The notes: a model not told the origin generated them from the sequence alone. Counted from the first letter of the stretch, positions 1-8,386 are shown. The stretch is DNA of 64,000 nt from JBPOFY01 sp051252415 (GCA_051252415.1 JBPOGA010000002.1:186001-250000); one strand, 5' to 3'. A program made the numbers and translations.

Positions 1-2
1 AA

Positions 3-197
3 GATGTGAACCTCGCGTGGTTTGTTGGATTTGCCCCAGCCGATAACCCTCAGATCGCGGTAGCAATCATGGTTGAAGGCACCAAGGCAAGTGATGCTTA
101 CCACGGCGGCTCGACTGCAGGGCCTGTGGCCAAAGATATCTTCCTCAAATTCATTGAGAAATATCCCGAGCGTGCAGGATTCCCAATAGCCAAATGA
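3..197 (+). CDS. penicillin-binding protein, C-terminal end (partial)
   Basis: Only the last 64 codons lie in the window; the gene runs off the left edge. The visible part contains AWFVGFAP followed by NPQIAVAIMVEG, a glycine pair (YHGGSTAGPVA) and a terminal helix. This is the usual end of a class B transpeptidase, the segment after the KTG motif in PBP2 and FtsI proteins. Such enzymes cross-link peptidoglycan in the periplasm. The catalytic Ser, SxN and KTG motifs are outside the window, so PBP2 and PBP3 cannot be separated. The stop is followed within 5 nt by the end of the convergent coiled-coil gene. Confidence 0.75.
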   Translation, partial: DVNLAWFVGFAPADNPQIAVAIMVEGTKASDAYHGGSTAGPVAKDIFLKFIEKYPERAGFPIAK

Positions 198-202
198 CTA
201 CT

Positions 203-859
203 TCAAGCCAGCGATTCCTCAGACTCAGTATCACTGCTCTTAGCTCGAAGTCCGTTTAGTAGGTCCTCTTCACGTTGCTCTAGGTGAGCAATCTTCTCCA
301 TGTATTCGTTCATGCGGTTGACCATCTCGTCTTCCATTTGAGTCAACTCCGCTTCACGATCATCTAAAAAAGTCAGACGATCCTGAACCTCCTCTAACTG
401 ACGCTTTAGCTTCGCCTCATCTCCACTTGAAGGTCGCATACTTTCAATTTCTGCCTCCAGAGCAACTCTCGCAGCTTCAGCGGTTTCTAAGCGCACATGC
501 AATTCAGCAACCATCTCCTCAGCGGAATCAAGCTGTGCCTGCATTTCACTCGTATCCGACTCAGGCTCAGGCTCAGGCTCAGGCTCAGGATCAGGATCAG
601 ACAGGCGCTGTAAGGTAGTAGCCACCTTAGCGTCCGCATAATACGAAGCTTTCATACCTTTAAACTCCATTACTGCGACTTCATCTATATCAGTATGCTC
701 TAATGTCGGCCCAACAGCTACCATCTTACGCTTCGAGCCATCTTCGGCCTCGAACATAACCAAATATTCAATAGGAATATCCTCGAGCATCTGCTCGACA
801 GACATCCGAGAGGTAATACTCAGCCCGTCTAGTAATTCTGTTAATGATGTTTCACGCAT
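203..859 (-). CDS. hypothetical acidic coiled-coil protein
   Basis: I do not recognise a family. I start at the ATG at 859 (MRETSLTELLDG); the frame extends 8 codons further, through an unconvincing leader. The first ~85 residues look globular (VEQMLEDIPIEYLVMFEAEDGSKRK could be a small beta domain). They are followed by an Asp/Glu-Pro stretch around residues 87-100, and then by a long highly charged heptad-like region (LDSAEEMVAELHVRLETAE... to ...HLEQREEDLL) that should form a coiled coil. There is no signal peptide or membrane segment, so it is probably cytoplasmic. The DP/EP stretch is encoded by a hexanucleotide repeat. A scaffold or cell-organisation role is possible but not shown. Confidence 0.7.
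   Translation of the reverse strand: MRETSLTELLDGLSITSRMSVEQMLEDIPIEYLVMFEAEDGSKRKMVAVGPTLEHTDIDEVAVMEFKGMKASYYADAKVATTLQRLSDPDPEPEPEPEPESDTSEMQAQLDSAEEMVAELHVRLETAEAARVALEAEIESMRPSSGDEAKLKRQLEEVQDRLTFLDDREAELTQMEDEMVNRMNEYMEKIAHLEQREEDLLNGLRAKSSDTESEESLA
561..596. repeat. hexanucleotide microsatellite inside the coiled-coil gene
   Basis: Six tandem copies of TCAGGC or TCAGGA, read on the minus strand as alternating Pro and Glu/Asp codons. Because the unit is 6 bp, slippage would change the length of the Pro-acidic linker without a frameshift. Confidence 0.85.
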
Positions 860-1046
860 GATATATAAATTGCAGCATGACAATAATGGTCCGCATCAGT
901 AAAGCCTTAGCGGAATCATATATTCTCATCGTCATATAGAGTTCAGACATATAAGCGGTGCGGTTTGCAATACTTTATCTAATCAAGCACTAACCTCGAG
1001 TTCGGCGAAAGCGCAGCAGTAGAACATACTAAAATCAAAAATCCAC

Positions 1047-1757
1047 CTAAAGCTTACGTATATCAGCGTAGCTCCCGCTTTCCATGTTCAATAACTTCGG
1101 AAATGCATCTATCAATTTCCTCGCACAGGTCTCACCATCCGGCATCAGATCCGTGCCCTTTGCAGATTTCAAAATTTCCAGTGGCGCAAAACGATCATCC
1201 GCAGGCAAGTTTGTTAAATAGTCCTGCATCGCTGTATCCACGAGGCCAGGAGCCAATGACGTAAAGTGCGTGTGTGTGACCTCTCCCGCATATAATTGAA
1301 CTAACATGTTTAATGCAGCTTTGGAGACACTATAACCATTCCAACCGCGACTCCCCGACTTCGACGCACCTGATGAAATCGCAACCACTTGCTGAATCGA
1401 ACCTACCTCAGAAAACAGCGCATCGAGAATCCATTTATTCGACCACACATTCACCTCCATCGTCTCTCTCAAATCATCCAGTGGCGTCGCTTGCATATCA
1501 CGAATCTCTCCAAGCTTTCCAGCATTGAGCACGACCATATCAAAAGTATCCACTGCAGAAACAAAGTCTGCTAACTGCGCGGCCCCCTTGACTGCGTCCG
1601 ACAAATCAATCACCGCATGCTTCAGCCCCTTCGCCAGCAAATCTTCGGGCACACGACGGCTGCAACCATAGACAACCGCACCTTGTTCTAAATAAACTTT
1701 AGCGAGTCCATAGCCTAAGCCTGAACTAACTCCTGTAATGAATATATACTGACTCAT
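1047..1757 (-). CDS. short-chain dehydrogenase/reductase (SDR) family oxidoreductase
   Basis: Classical SDR of 236 residues with an NAD(P)-binding Rossmann fold. Visible motifs are TGVSSGLG (residues 8-15), NAG (78-80), ISSG with the catalytic-type Ser (about 128) and Y142-x3-K146 (YSVSK). CSRR after the second strand suggests a preference for NADP, by analogy with other SDRs. The best family resemblance is to YciK/sepiapterin-reductase-like short SDRs, but the substrate cannot be read from the sequence. It is transcribed away from the YHYH gene; the 58-bp space between them holds a short perfect dyad. Confidence 0.85.
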   Translation of the reverse strand: MSQYIFITGVSSGLGYGLAKVYLEQGAVVYGCSRRVPEDLLAKGLKHAVIDLSDAVKGAAQLADFVSAVDTFDMVVLNAGKLGEIRDMQATPLDDLRETMEVNVWSNKWILDALFSEVGSIQQVVAISSGASKSGSRGWNGYSVSKAALNMLVQLYAGEVTHTHFTSLAPGLVDTAMQDYLTNLPADDRFAPLEILKSAKGTDLMPDGETCARKLIDAFPKLLNMESGSYADIRKL

Positions 1758-1773
1758 GAAACATTTAGACTAC

Positions 1774-1788
1774 ACTTACGATGTAAGT
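1774..1788. promoter_or_regulatory. short palindrome between divergent genes
   Basis: Perfect dyad ACTTAC-gat-GTAAGT midway between the divergent SDR and YHYH genes. The position suits an operator shared by both promoters, but no regulator gene lies next to it and the palindrome is short. Inference only. Confidence 0.25.
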
Positions 1789-1815
1789 TAACACAACATC
1801 TACTTAAACACCGCC

Positions 1816-2760
1816 ATGAAACGACTACTCACCACAAGCCTCTTTTGTCTTACAGGCTGCTCATTGTTTGCACATACTGGTGCCTCACACGAAAAGCTTG
1901 TGCCTGCCACAGAGTCACTCGATCACAAATCTATTTTCGAAATGTCGATTGTTGGCGAGAAGCGAGTGTTCAAATCGAATGGCATTCCAAATCACACAGT
2001 CGCGCCTTTTCCGAATCGAGGAAATCCGCATGAGGTTTCCGAGCAAAACTATCAACTCACTGCACCATTAAACCCTAAAGTTGCAAAAGAACCCATCCCC
2101 ATGAGCCGCCAACCTTTTGGTATCGCACTGAATGGTGTGCTCTTTGATCCAGGCACTGCCGAGTATTACCAAAACGACCGAAACTCTGTATGGAACTACG
2201 ATGCACTTGGCGGGGCACGTCCACTAGGTCTAGACGAAAACCACGCGCACGTTCAACCGAATGGTGCTTACCATTATCACGGCATTCCTTCAGCACTCGT
2301 CAAAGAACTGTCTAAAGACTCCGAAGATATGACACTCGTAGGATGGGCAGCAGACGGCTTTCCCATCTATGCAGTGCATGGTTATACAGACGCCGACGAC
2401 AACAAGTCAGGCCTCACTAAACTGACTTCGAGCTATCGCGTCAAAGAAGGCAACCGTCCCAAAGGAGACGACTCACCCGGCGGCAAGTATGATGGCTCTT
2501 TCACACTCGATTATGAATATGTCGAAGGCAGTGGTGACCTCGACGAATGCGGTGGTCGCCATGGCGTAACTCCTGAGTTTCCAAAAGGCACTTACTACTA
2601 CGTCCTCACCGATGATTATCCTTTTGTTCCGCGCATGTTTAAAGGCACACCCGATCCGAGTTTTAATAAGCGCGGTGGACGCAACGGTAGAGCTCGCGGT
2701 GAACACAGAGGATCAGGCGCAAATGGACACAGGGTTCCACCACCGCCACCACATTTCTAA
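1816..2760 (+). CDS. YHYH domain-containing exported protein
   Basis: Exported protein of 314 residues. The N-terminus (MKRLLTTSLFCLTGC) has a short h-region and a lipobox-like LTGC with Cys15, so it may be a lipoprotein; a plain Sec signal is the alternative. The core carries the family signature NHAHVQPNGAYHYHG (YHYH at residues 152-155), followed by GWAADGFPIYA. The function of YHYH proteins is not established; the clustered His residues suggest metal binding. The tail is Arg/Gly-rich and ends in a run of prolines. Its TAA stop overlaps the stop of the convergent ruvC by 4 nt (CTAA). Confidence 0.85.
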   Translation: MKRLLTTSLFCLTGCSLFAHTGASHEKLVPATESLDHKSIFEMSIVGEKRVFKSNGIPNHTVAPFPNRGNPHEVSEQNYQLTAPLNPKVAKEPIPMSRQPFGIALNGVLFDPGTAEYYQNDRNSVWNYDALGGARPLGLDENHAHVQPNGAYHYHGIPSALVKELSKDSEDMTLVGWAADGFPIYAVHGYTDADDNKSGLTKLTSSYRVKEGNRPKGDDSPGGKYDGSFTLDYEYVEGSGDLDECGGRHGVTPEFPKGTYYYVLTDDYPFVPRMFKGTPDPSFNKRGGRNGRARGEHRGSGANGHRVPPPPPHF

Positions 2761-3344
2761 GACCCACCGCGCCACGTAAACGCATGGCAAATTGCCACCG
2801 CCGCGGCATCTGATTCGTCTAAACGTTTCTCAAAGTCCATGCCGGTCAGGCTCTGCACGGTGCGCGCGACCTGCTCTTTACTCGCACGCCCGAGTCCAAC
2901 AACTGCCTTTTTCACACGCAGCGGCGCATACTCAAACACGGGCAAACCACGCATCGAAGCCACCGCAATAGCAGCACCTCGCGCAGCTCCAAGAACCTGC
3001 GCAGTCTGAAAGTTTTGCACGTAAATCGTTTCCTCAATCGCAACGTGCTGAATTTTGTGCTGATCGATAAAGTCTTCCACCTGATTTCCGATCGCACCCA
3101 AACAATCGATTTGCGTGAGTTCACGCTTCAGACGCAAGGTCGCAACTTCAATAATTCGGATATCCGAACTCGAACGATAGTCCACCACCGCAAAACCACT
3201 TCCACGCAAACTTGGATCGATCCCCAAAATAACACCCGAAAACTGGGCGGGCAAACTCACCGACGCCTGACTCGGCGTAGTCGATTGATTGCCACCCCGA
3301 GCGACATACTCAGCCCAAAGCTTACGTGATGATTTCCGTCCCAT
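2757..3344 (-). CDS. ruvC: crossover junction endodeoxyribonuclease RuvC
   Basis: Holliday-junction resolvase that cuts four-way junctions during recombination, working with RuvAB. The RNase H-like fold and all four catalytic acids are visible: D43 in GIDPSLRGSG, E104 (VAIEET), and D176 and D179 in LDESDAAAVAICHA. The protein has 195 residues, about 20 more than E. coli RuvC, because of an N-terminal extension of ~37 polar residues before the first beta strand. RuvA and RuvB are not in the window, so it stands alone. The stop codon shares a 4-nt palindrome with the convergent YHYH gene. Confidence 0.93.
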   Translation of the reverse strand: MGRKSSRKLWAEYVARGGNQSTTPSQASVSLPAQFSGVILGIDPSLRGSGFAVVDYRSSSDIRIIEVATLRLKRELTQIDCLGAIGNQVEDFIDQHKIQHVAIEETIYVQNFQTAQVLGAARGAAIAVASMRGLPVFEYAPLRVKKAVVGLGRASKEQVARTVQSLTGMDFEKRLDESDAAAVAICHAFTWRGGS

Positions 3345-3419
3345 TGAAAAAGAACTTAGGTGTTAGAAATTAGAAGTCAGCCTTTAATCGAACACCGTCT
3401 GACGATGCATCTTTCATTC

Positions 3420-4205
3420 CTAAAAAATTAGCTTCAATCCTCCGACGACCACAAAGATCCAAATCAACATCTCGAAGACCTTTTGATTAATATGTTTCAC
3501 AATAAACGGTGCGATCACTGCGCCCAAAACAGAGAAGAGCATAAAGCTGACACTAAAACGCAGCGACTCTGCATCAATAATTCCAAGGTCCATCATGAAC
3601 GGCACCTTGAAACAATTCACCAATAAGAAAAACCATGCCGACGTGCCAATGTAAGCATACTTCGGCAACCCCGATGCAATGAAATACAGCGACGCAACAG
3701 GCCCAGCCGCATTGGCCACCATCGTCGCAAAACCGCCGATAATACCAGTCGCACCAATGAATATCGGATGATGTGGCATTTGGTCGGCCTTCGTCGATTT
3801 ACGCCGTAGCCATTTGCGAATAAAGTGCACCGACGTCATCGCCAAGAGTATCACGCCAATCATCCAACGCACCTGCGCATCATCGACACGGCTAAATACG
3901 AAATAACCAATCACGACCCCCAGCACCATACTTGGTGCCAGTTTAAAAATATAAGACCACAAGGCATGGCGCCGATACACAATCACCGCGATAATATCAG
4001 CCGAAATTAGAATCGGTAAAAGAATGCCCACCGATGCTTTCGCAGGCAAAGCCAAGACCATCAGAACGACGGTTAAATTACCCACCCCTGGCAGACCGCC
4101 CTTGCCGAGCCCGACAAAGAACGCGCCTAACGCAATCAAGCTATACTGCCACAATTCCAAGGAATACATCGCATCCGAGCCTTGCATCAGCCAAGCAGAT
4201 GCCAA
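3420..4205 (-). CDS. sulfite exporter TauE/SafE (TSUP) family permease
   Basis: Polytopic inner-membrane protein of about 260 residues with eight likely membrane segments. It shows the TSUP hallmarks: GxGKGGLPG in the first segment (FFVGLGKGGLPGVGNL) and a second-half repeat with IGGFATMVANAAGPV. Family members move sulfur compounds or organic anions such as sulfite, sulfoacetate or taurine; the substrate is not evident here. The true start may be the ATG for MYSLELWQ, 12 codons in. The nearest upstream feature is a single REP hairpin at 4221. Confidence 0.88.
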   Translation of the reverse strand: MASAWLMQGSDAMYSLELWQYSLIALGAFFVGLGKGGLPGVGNLTVVLMVLALPAKASVGILLPILISADIIAVIVYRRHALWSYIFKLAPSMVLGVVIGYFVFSRVDDAQVRWMIGVILLAMTSVHFIRKWLRRKSTKADQMPHHPIFIGATGIIGGFATMVANAAGPVASLYFIASGLPKYAYIGTSAWFFLLVNCFKVPFMMDLGIIDAESLRFSVSFMLFSVLGAVIAPFIVKHINQKVFEMLIWIFVVVGGLKLIF

Positions 4206-4220
4206 GCACGAAGCTATCCC

Positions 4221-4244
4221 GTAAAACAGACATTCCTGTCTGTT
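4221..4244. repeat. solitary REP hairpin (AACAGACA family)
   Basis: A GTAA tetranucleotide (degenerate GTAG) followed by stem AACAGACA, loop TTCC and stem TGTCTGTT. The layout, tetranucleotide plus perfect hairpin with a pyrimidine-rich 4-nt loop, matches the other REP elements in the window. It lies 15 nt upstream of the TSUP start, so it could also affect expression. Confidence 0.65.
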
Positions 4245-4261
4245 ATATATTCATGCACCGT

Positions 4262-4396
4262 AAAAAGGATTACGATTATGAGTAAGAATAAGATTAAGAC
4301 GAGGCCCTCAACTCTAGCCTCTATCCCCAAGCCTCTCACCCCCCCCAAAAAAAATTTCACCCTTCACAACCCAGCCAAAGGCGACACAGTTCAACT
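4262..4396. other. low-complexity leader upstream of truA
   Basis: A purine-rich stretch of near-repeated GATTA/GAATAAG words (4265-4302) is followed by an uninterrupted C8-A8-T3 tract near 4339-4357. Frames through here are open by chance, but nothing supports a protein. I see no promoter consensus I would defend. Confidence 0.5.
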
Positions 4397-5134
4397 ATGC
4401 GATGGAAATGTATCTGCGCCTACGACGGCACCGACTTTGATGGCTGGCAACGACAGCCACAGGGCGGCGCGGTGCAAAACCACATAGAGCGCGCGTTGTC
4501 ACAAATCTTCGACACAGAGATACAAATCCATGGTAGCGGCCGCACCGATGCCGGCGTGCATGCTAGAGGGCAATGCTTCCACTTCGACGCCGATTGGAAA
4601 CACGACCCCGTAAAACTCGTCCGCGCACTACACGCCAATTTAGATAAAACCATCCAGATCAAATCGCTGCGAAAAGTCAGCGACAACTTTCACGCTCGCT
4701 ACTCTGTAACTGGCAAGCGCTACATCTACCGCATCTATCTCGGCCGCGCCGATCCGATCGACAACCGCTACGCCTGGGACTGCCGCGACCTGCCGCTCGA
4801 CATCGAAGCCATGCAAGCTGCCGCCATTCACATGGTCGGCACGCAAGACTACACCGCCCTCAGCGCGACACATGGTAAAGACAACGACCCCAATCCGATC
4901 AAAACTGTCCACCGCGTCACCATCAAACAAGTGGGCAAGCAGATCCGCATCGACACCGAAGGCACTGGTTTCCTCTACCGCATGGTGCGCACTTTCGCAG
5001 GCGCCCTCTACGCCGTCGGACGCGGACGCCTGACTCCAGACGAGCTTCGTGAAATTATTGATTCTAAACAACGCACTCACCGAGTCGTGACCGCGCCAGC
5101 GAAAGGTTTGTTTTTAGAGAAAGTGTTTTATTAA
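4397..5134 (+). CDS. truA: tRNA pseudouridine(38-40) synthase TruA
   Basis: Isomerises uridines 38, 39 and 40 in the tRNA anticodon arm. The family signature GSGRTDAGVHA is present at residues 46-56 with catalytic Asp51, together with the N-terminal AYDGTDFDGWQRQP strand and the ARYSVTGKRYIYRI motif. The length of 245 residues is normal. The gene is 8 nt upstream of comF on the same strand, so the two are probably cotranscribed. Confidence 0.95.
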   Translation: MRWKCICAYDGTDFDGWQRQPQGGAVQNHIERALSQIFDTEIQIHGSGRTDAGVHARGQCFHFDADWKHDPVKLVRALHANLDKTIQIKSLRKVSDNFHARYSVTGKRYIYRIYLGRADPIDNRYAWDCRDLPLDIEAMQAAAIHMVGTQDYTALSATHGKDNDPNPIKTVHRVTIKQVGKQIRIDTEGTGFLYRMVRTFAGALYAVGRGRLTPDELREIIDSKQRTHRVVTAPAKGLFLEKVFY

Positions 5135-5142
5135 TACAAGAA

Positions 5143-5877
5143 ATGCGCAGCGTCTTCCACACACTCGCCCGTGCGGCGACCGACATCTTCTTTCCTCGGA
5201 GTTGTGTGCATTGCGGTGATGCGATTGAAAAGTCGCCCAACGATTTCCTCTGCCTCAACTGCAGTCAGGAAATCTTCATTGCGGCACCACCGAGCTGCAC
5301 GATATGCGGATACCCATTTTTCGGCATGCTTGCTGGCCCAAAGACCTGTCCACACTGCGCAGAGCTGAACCCAGTCTTTGACGAGGGCAAAACTTTGTTC
5401 CTAGCCAAGGGGCCTGCACGCTCGATCATTCACGAGCTCAAGTATCACAATGGATTTTACGCGCTCAAAGATGTCGCCCGCATGATCACTCAAGCACCTC
5501 ATTATCAAAAACATATCGACAACTCCACTTTGGTGCCCGTGCCACTGCATCCAGACAAACAGCGGGAACGTGGCTTTAATCAGTGCGATGCCATTGTTAA
5601 GATGCTGTCTAAGGCGACTCAAAACCGCTCTACCGTAAGTAACCTATTGATACGCAAGGAGTTCACACAAACACAGACACGCTTAAACCGCGAACAACGT
5701 CACCAAAATGTGAAAAATGCCTTTGCTTTGGCTCCCAATGCAGTTGTAATACCCAATCATCAATACATCCTTGTGGATGACGTCTTTACGACGGGTTCAA
5801 CCCTCAATGCCTGCGCTCGCGTTTTGCAGGATGCGGGGGCCACCCAAATTAAAGTCGCCACCCTCGGACACGGCTAA
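5143..5877 (+). CDS. ComF family protein (phosphoribosyltransferase-type)
   Basis: A double zinc ribbon is followed by a type I phosphoribosyltransferase domain. Four CxxC pairs lie at residues 21/24, 37/40, 52/55 and 69/72. The PRPP-binding loop is YILVDDVFTTGSTLNA near residues 208-223, and LHPDKQRERGFNQC is typical of ComF/GntX. Relatives take part in DNA uptake during transformation, but many occur outside natural competence and have no known reaction. It probably forms an operon with truA; accD follows 41 nt later. Confidence 0.88.
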   Translation: MRSVFHTLARAATDIFFPRSCVHCGDAIEKSPNDFLCLNCSQEIFIAAPPSCTICGYPFFGMLAGPKTCPHCAELNPVFDEGKTLFLAKGPARSIIHELKYHNGFYALKDVARMITQAPHYQKHIDNSTLVPVPLHPDKQRERGFNQCDAIVKMLSKATQNRSTVSNLLIRKEFTQTQTRLNREQRHQNVKNAFALAPNAVVIPNHQYILVDDVFTTGSTLNACARVLQDAGATQIKVATLGHG

Positions 5878-5918
5878 ACGAATTTTCTAATTCTTCATTT
5901 TAATTCCAATTCACACTC

Positions 5919-6776
5919 ATGGCACTTTTCGGAAAACCACAATACTCTACCGTCACGGTTAAGAAAAAGGACATCCCAAAGGATCTTTGGACTAAATGCC
6001 CAAAGACTGGTGAAATCATCTACAACAAGGTTCTAAAAGAGAACCTTATGGTCGTCCCCAGCAGTGGCTACCACTTCCCACTCAAAGCACGCGTCCGCAT
6101 CCACTCGATGCTCGACGAAGGTTCATTTGAAGAAATGGACATGGGTGTCCATTCACTCGACCCGCTTGAGTTCAACGCGACTTCTTCCTATCCGGAAAAG
6201 CTAAAGCAAAACCAAGCAAAGACTAAAGAGACAGACACGGTCATCTCTGGCGTCGGCACAATGGGTGGCACACGCGTCAGCATCGCGGTGATGGATTTCC
6301 GCTTCATGGCGGCCAGCCTCGGTTCCGCAGCTGGTGAAAAACTCACTCGCACAATTGAGCGCGGGACCAACGAAAAGATTCCAGTGATCATCGTATCCGC
6401 TTCGGGTGGTGCGCGTATGCAAGAAGGCATCTTGAGCCTCATGCAGCTCGCTAAAACAAGCGCTGCCCTTGCCCGCTTAAGCGCCGCAGGTATTCCTTAC
6501 TTTTCTATCCTCACCAACCCAACAATGGCGGGTGTGATGGCAAGTTACGCATCGCTTGGTGATGTGATCATCGCAGAGCCAGAAGCCCTCATCGGATTCG
6601 CAGGACCTCGCGTGATCAAAGAAACCACACAGCAAGATTTACCAGACGGCTTCCAAACTTCCGAGTTCCTACTCGACCGAGGTTTAGTCGATCTAATCAT
6701 CCCGCGCCTCGAAATGCGTGACCGTGTGATCAACTTGATAAAGGCACTCTACCGCCCTGAAAAAGCAGCTAGCTAA
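5919..6776 (+). CDS. accD: acetyl-CoA carboxylase carboxyltransferase subunit beta
   Basis: Beta half of the carboxyltransferase that moves CO2 from biotin to acetyl-CoA in fatty acid synthesis. Its partner AccA is not in the window. The crotonase-like core is complete, including VSASGGARMQEG, LTNPTMAGVMASYA and FAGPRVIKET. The N-terminal zinc ribbon is degenerate: WTKC is kept, but the positions of the other three cysteines read Thr, Pro-Ser and Gly-Tyr (WTKCPKTGEIIYN, VVPSSGYHF), so only one Cys of four remains. The length of 285 residues is close to the E. coli protein. A REP pair starts 3 nt after the stop. Confidence 0.94.
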   Translation: MALFGKPQYSTVTVKKKDIPKDLWTKCPKTGEIIYNKVLKENLMVVPSSGYHFPLKARVRIHSMLDEGSFEEMDMGVHSLDPLEFNATSSYPEKLKQNQAKTKETDTVISGVGTMGGTRVSIAVMDFRFMAASLGSAAGEKLTRTIERGTNEKIPVIIVSASGGARMQEGILSLMQLAKTSAALARLSAAGIPYFSILTNPTMAGVMASYASLGDVIIAEPEALIGFAGPRVIKETTQQDLPDGFQTSEFLLDRGLVDLIIPRLEMRDRVINLIKALYRPEKAAS

Positions 6777-6778
6777 AG

Positions 6779-6889
6779 GTAGCGGCGGTCGTCCCTGACC
6801 GCCACACAGTGTAACAGTCCAGCTCTAGCTTTATCTAGACAGGCAATAAACTTCGCATGCGTTTAGCGGTCAGGGACGACCGCCGCTAC
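6779..6889. repeat. REP pair (BIME), GCGGTC family
   Basis: Two inverted REPs, 6779-6803 and 6866-6889, each with the terminal GTAG (CTAC on the right) and the hairpin GGCGGTC / GACCGCC. The matched arms extend outward as AAAGGTAGC / GCTACCTTT. The pair follows the accD stop directly and ends 5 nt before the decayed folC start at 6895. It may end or stabilise accD mRNA. Confidence 0.85.
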
Positions 6890-6894
6890 CTTTG

Positions 6895-6960
6895 ATGCCA
6901 GACTACGAACAAACACGCGACTATCTCTACGGACTCAAAAACCTGAGGTCTAAAATACGT
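6895..6960 (+). pseudogene. decayed duplicate of the folC 5' end
   Basis: From the ATG at 6895 the sequence encodes MPDYEQTRDYLYGLKNLRSK, nearly the same as the start of folC at 7106 (MPNYTETRDYLYGLKNQGSK). DNA identity over ~63 nt is roughly three quarters by eye. Similarity fades after ~66 nt and the frame then runs through GAAC-rich repeats to a stop. It is a fragment, not a gene. Confidence 0.7.
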
Positions 6961-6985
6961 GCCTTTGTCGAAGCACGGTATCGTG

Positions 6986-7092
6986 AGAACGTTGAACATC
7001 GAACGTCCAACGCTGAACATCGAATAGTCCGAAAGCGACCACGCCACATTTTCATTCAAAATTAGACGTTGGACGTTCAACGTTCGATGTTC
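6986..7092. repeat. GAACATCGAAC-type inverted repeat upstream of folC
   Basis: The left arm (6986-7025) is built of GAACATCGAAC and GAACGTCCAACG words. The right arm (7063-7092) carries the reverse complements (GACGTTGGACGTTCAACG, TTCGATGTTCC). The same words recur before the second antiporter, trpE and yhbY. Confidence 0.7.
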
Positions 7093-7105
7093 CCCCCGTT
7101 TCCAG

Positions 7106-8386
7106 ATGCCGAACTACACCGAAACACGCGACTACCTTTACGGACTCAAAAACCAAGGGTCTAAGTATGGCATTGATCGCATGCGCTTGTTTGTAAAGTC
7201 GCTGGGCCATCCTGAGCGTAAGTTTCCCAGCATTCATGTCGCAGGCACCAACGGCAAAGGCTCGACCTGTGCCATGCTCGAAGCGATCTACCGAGACAAC
7301 GGTTACCGCACAGGCTTTTTCAATTCCCCGCACCTCGTGCATCAAGGCGAACGCGTGCAAGTGAATCGTCAAATTCTTTCGCACGCCGACATCGTCACTT
7401 ACACCGAGCAGCTACGCCCCGTCGCCGAGGCATGCGGCAAAGAAGATCCCGACAACCACCCCTCGTTTTTTGAATTCATGGTGGCGATGGCCTTTCTCCG
7501 ATTTGCCGAAGCCAAGGTCGATATCGCGCTCCTCGAAACAGGACTCGGCGGACGCCTCGACGCGACAAACGTTGTCGACCCCGAGCTTTCGATTATCACA
7601 TCAATCAGTCTCGATCACACCGACATTCTTGGCGACACGCTAGGCGCAATTGCCCGCGAAAAAGCCGGCATCATTAAGCCAGGCAAACCCGTCCTCATTG
7701 GCAAACTCCCCTCCGAGGCTGAAGTCGTAATCCGCGAAATCGCCGCAGAGCGAAATGCACCCCTCTACTCTGTGCTTGATCGCTTTCCGAATGAAGCCGC
7801 TTTACCTAGAACCAATCTCACAGGATCTTTCCAACGTTGGAATGCTGGGCTAGCAGTCTATGCAACCGAACTGCTGGCGAAACGCTTTCCCGTGGATTCG
7901 ATCGATGCACTGATGCACATCGAATGGGCCGGACGTTGGCAGACGATCCAGTTGCAAGATAAGACACTCATCCTCGACGCCACACACAACCCTGAGGGTG
8001 CCACAATGTTGGTGGAAAACTTGGCTAAGCTCGTCGATCAAACGAGGCAGAAACCAATCATCATAGCAGGCGCACTTGGCGAACAGCGCGGCCGGAGCTT
8101 GATGGAGGCAATCGCACCCCATGCACGAGAGCTGCATTTAGTTCAAGCCAATCAACCACGAGCCACCCCGACAGAAACACTTGAAAGCTATCTGCCTATC
8201 AACTGTGACTTCACAGTGACGCATACCGATTTAGCGACAGCCATCCCCGCCCCACAAACCTGCACGCTGGGCAAAGCAGGCGACACCATTGTCATTACTG
8301 GTTCACTCTATTTAATCGGCGAAGCCCTCGAACGCCTCCATTCGGAATCCCCCCAAGAACTCGGCAGCCTCCAAGATTTACTTTAA
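7106..8386 (+). CDS. folC: bifunctional folylpolyglutamate/dihydrofolate synthase
   Basis: Mur-ligase-family enzyme that adds glutamate to (dihydro)folate, using ATP. The P-loop GTNGKGST is at residues 47-54. Other visible landmarks are FNSPHLVHQGERVQVN, ETGLGGRLDATNVV, TSISLDHTDILG and LDATHNPEGA. The length of 426 residues is normal. Both gene ends have extra copies nearby: a decayed 5' copy 211 nt upstream and a near-identical 3' copy 967 nt downstream. I infer that the intact gene shown here is the functional one. Confidence 0.94.
   Translation: MPNYTETRDYLYGLKNQGSKYGIDRMRLFVKSLGHPERKFPSIHVAGTNGKGSTCAMLEAIYRDNGYRTGFFNSPHLVHQGERVQVNRQILSHADIVTYTEQLRPVAEACGKEDPDNHPSFFEFMVAMAFLRFAEAKVDIALLETGLGGRLDATNVVDPELSIITSISLDHTDILGDTLGAIAREKAGIIKPGKPVLIGKLPSEAEVVIREIAAERNAPLYSVLDRFPNEAALPRTNLTGSFQRWNAGLAVYATELLAKRFPVDSIDALMHIEWAGRWQTIQLQDKTLILDATHNPEGATMLVENLAKLVDQTRQKPIIIAGALGEQRGRSLMEAIAPHARELHLVQANQPRATPTETLESYLPINCDFTVTHTDLATAIPAPQTCTLGKAGDTIVITGSLYLIGEALERLHSESPQELGSLQDLL

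Noticed and set aside
4182..4487. 101-codon plus-strand frame upstream of truA
   Set aside because: It runs through the REP and low-complexity leader into truA in another frame; no motif or RBS.
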